From: Candidatus Aminicenantota bacterium
Lineage (GTDB): Bacteria > Acidobacteriota > Aminicenantia > Aminicenantales > Aminicenantaceae
Assembly (NCBI GenBank): GCA_004378665.1
Contig: SOIA01000377.1
Span: 1-7,881 of the forward strand
DNA length: 7,881 bases
Direction: 5' to 3'
Below are positions 6,737-7,881 of the stretch, piece after piece. A model generated the notes under the pieces. It did not search any database, was not told the DNA's origin, and was given only the letters and a program-made list of their open reading frames with translations. Within the stretch, counting starts at the first letter, position 1. Each line of letters opens with the position of its first letter. Position numbers and translations under genes: made by a program.

Positions 6737-7398
6737 AAAGAGTTTCGGTAATCATGGTGGCTGCTGGCGAGGGGCGGCGCTTCGGTCTTCCCAAGCAATT
6801 CGCGCAGTTAAAGGAGAAATCGGTCCTGGACTGGGCTCTGGACGCCTTCGAAGCTCACCAGGATGTGACCGAAGTGATTCTTGTGCTCAACGACGAGTCC
6901 AAGAAGAAAGATTATGCCGAGCGGTACAGAAAGATAGTCTCGTGTGTAACAGGAGGAAAGAGGAGACAGGACTCAGTGATTTCGGGATTTCGGAAGATCG
7001 ACCCGGAGAAGGCCGGAATCGTTCTGGTTCATGACGGAGTGAGGCCGTTGGTCAGCCAGGAGTTGATCGGGCGGGTTATCGAAGCTGCCCGGGAAAAAGG
7101 GGCTGTTGTGCCGGCGATTCCCCTCGAAGACACCGTAAAACTTGTTGACGGACAGGAAGTGGAGCAGACCTTGGAAAGGGAAAGGATCTTCCGGTGTCAG
7201 ACTCCCCAAGGATTCTTCTATTCCACGCTGAAGGAAGCTCTGGCTAAGGCGGGAGATGACGATTTTTTCGCCACAGATGAGACGACTCTTGTGGAAAGAA
7301 TCGGAAAGAGAGTCTGGATCGTACAAGGAGACCCGGGAAACATAAAGATCACGACTCCAGAGGATCTAAAGATTGCGGAGGCCATTCTTGAAGATTAG
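6733..7398 (+). CDS. ispD: 2-C-methyl-D-erythritol 4-phosphate cytidylyltransferase IspD
   Basis: IspD is the third enzyme of the MEP isoprenoid pathway and acts in the cytoplasm, joining CTP and MEP to give CDP-ME and pyrophosphate. The 221-residue protein has the nucleotidyltransferase signature VAAGEGRRFGLPKQF (9-23). Here R16 and K21 match the catalytic R20 and K27 of E. coli IspD. Other conserved elements are GGKRRQDSV (74-82), VLVHDGVRPLV (97-107), RCQTPQGF (154-161) and GNIKITTPEDL (202-212, with K205 matching E. coli K213). DGVRP is seen where DAARP is the commonest form; this is a tolerated variant. The ATG overlaps the upstream TGA by four bases (ATGA), so translation is probably coupled. 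Its end overlaps ispF. Confidence 0.96.
   Translation: MKRVSVIMVAAGEGRRFGLPKQFAQLKEKSVLDWALDAFEAHQDVTEVILVLNDESKKKDYAERYRKIVSCVTGGKRRQDSVISGFRKIDPEKAGIVLVHDGVRPLVSQELIGRVIEAAREKGAVVPAIPLEDTVKLVDGQEVEQTLERERIFRCQTPQGFFYSTLKEALAKAGDDDFFATDETTLVERIGKRVWIVQGDPGNIKITTPEDLKIAEAILED
7377..7381 (+). promoter_or_regulatory. Shine-Dalgarno that fixes the TTG start of ispF
   Basis: GGAGG within the last codons of ispD stands 6 nt before TTG at 7388, an ideal spacing. The alternative upstream TTG at 7373 precedes this motif and so cannot use it. Confidence 0.75.
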
Positions 7399-7870
7399 AA
7401 CAGGGATTGGCTATGATGTCCACAGGCTGGAGGAGGGACGGAAACTCTTTCTGGGAGGCGTGGAGATCGATTTTCCGAAAGGCTTGAGAGGCCATTCAGA
7501 CGGAGACTGTTTGATACACGCGATCATCGATGCGCTCCTGGGGGCGACGGGTAAGGATGATATCGGACAGCTTTTTCCGGATACCGACTCCCAATACAAG
7601 GATATGAGGAGCACTGAACTGCTGAAGAAAGTAATGGATTTGATAAGGGAGAGAGGAATGGCCGTCGTGAACATCGATTCGATTGTCATCGCAGAAAAGC
7701 CAAAACTCGCTCCTTACATTCCTCGGATGAAAGAAGTCCTGTGTCCCATCCTTGGAATGGGAAAGGAGGATTTAGGAATCAAGGCTAAAACCAATGAGGG
7801 ACTTGGAGCGATCGGGAAGGAAGAAGCCATCGCGTCCTTGGCTCAGGTGCTTATCCGGGAGAAGCCGTAA
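7388..7870 (+). CDS. ispF: 2-C-methyl-D-erythritol 2,4-cyclodiphosphate synthase IspF
   Basis: IspF is the fifth enzyme of the MEP pathway; it cyclises CDP-ME 2-phosphate to MEcPP with release of CMP, as a homotrimer with zinc. I place the start at TTG 7388, giving MKIRTGIGYDVHRL, the usual IspF N-terminus, 160 residues and a GGAGG site 6 nt upstream. The longest open frame begins at another TTG (7373) and would add the unsupported residues MRRPF. Zinc ligands D10, H12 (YDVH) and H44 (CLIHAIIDALLGA) are present, as are HSDGD (36-40), the LFPDTD segment (62-67) and KTNEGLGAIGKEEAIA (134-149), which carries the conserved Thr135 and Glu. The reading frame overlaps ispD by 11 nt, in keeping with coupled expression. 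Only 11 nt remain after the stop, with no recognisable feature. Confidence 0.95.
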   Translation: MKIRTGIGYDVHRLEEGRKLFLGGVEIDFPKGLRGHSDGDCLIHAIIDALLGATGKDDIGQLFPDTDSQYKDMRSTELLKKVMDLIRERGMAVVNIDSIVIAEKPKLAPYIPRMKEVLCPILGMGKEDLGIKAKTNEGLGAIGKEEAIASLAQVLIREKP

Positions 7871-7881
7871 ACCCTGAACAG

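Noticed and set aside
7790..7837. IspF C-terminal motif reads GKEEAIA rather than the common GRGEGIA
   Set aside because: The position is variable among IspF proteins; the conserved Thr, Glu and Gly residues and all zinc ligands are kept, so loss of function is not indicated.

Overview
The window is a tightly packed, single-strand (+) block of bacterial housekeeping and envelope genes. In order it holds: the 3' tail of a Lys-rich protein (probably ribosomal protein L9), dnaB, an Mla-type lipid-transport cassette (mlaE permease, mlaF ATPase, and an MCE/mlaD-like protein), radA, a yacL-type PIN-TRAM membrane protein, ispD and ispF. The coding regions abut or overlap almost throughout. The largest gap is 58 nt and there is no convincing internal terminator, so the layout looks like one long co-transcribed unit or a few overlapping ones.

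Organism: an Mla cassette implies a diderm (Gram-negative-type) envelope, and ispD/ispF imply the MEP isoprenoid pathway. The order radA-yacL-ispD-ispF resembles the Bacillus radA-disA-yacL-ispD-ispF block without disA. L9 followed by dnaB is a common bacterial arrangement. Base composition looks close to balanced by eye. Together this suggests a diderm lineage such as Acidobacteriota/Aminicenantes or a deltaproteobacterial-type group. The sequence alone does not settle the phylum.

Region 1 (1-1470) is replication and translation: the end of the putative L9 gene and an intact replicative helicase. Region 2 (1472-4375) is the lipid-transport cassette. MlaE and MlaF form the inner-membrane ABC transporter. 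The third protein has an N-terminal membrane anchor, one MCE domain, a long helical segment and a C-terminal beta-rich segment ending in Phe. That layout suggests a protein that could span the periplasm and insert in the outer membrane, removing the need for a soluble MlaC shuttle. No mlaB or mlaC lies in the cassette. Region 3 (4375-6736) carries the recombination ATPase RadA and the membrane-anchored PIN-TRAM protein. Region 4 (6733-7870) carries two MEP-pathway enzymes. The ispF start is best placed at a TTG codon at 7388, behind a strong Shine-Dalgarno sequence inside the end of ispD.

The most interesting feature is the predicted trans-envelope MlaD-like protein. The rest is mainly conserved core biology with informative gene order. 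I see no mobile element, CRISPR array, tRNA or rRNA in the window.
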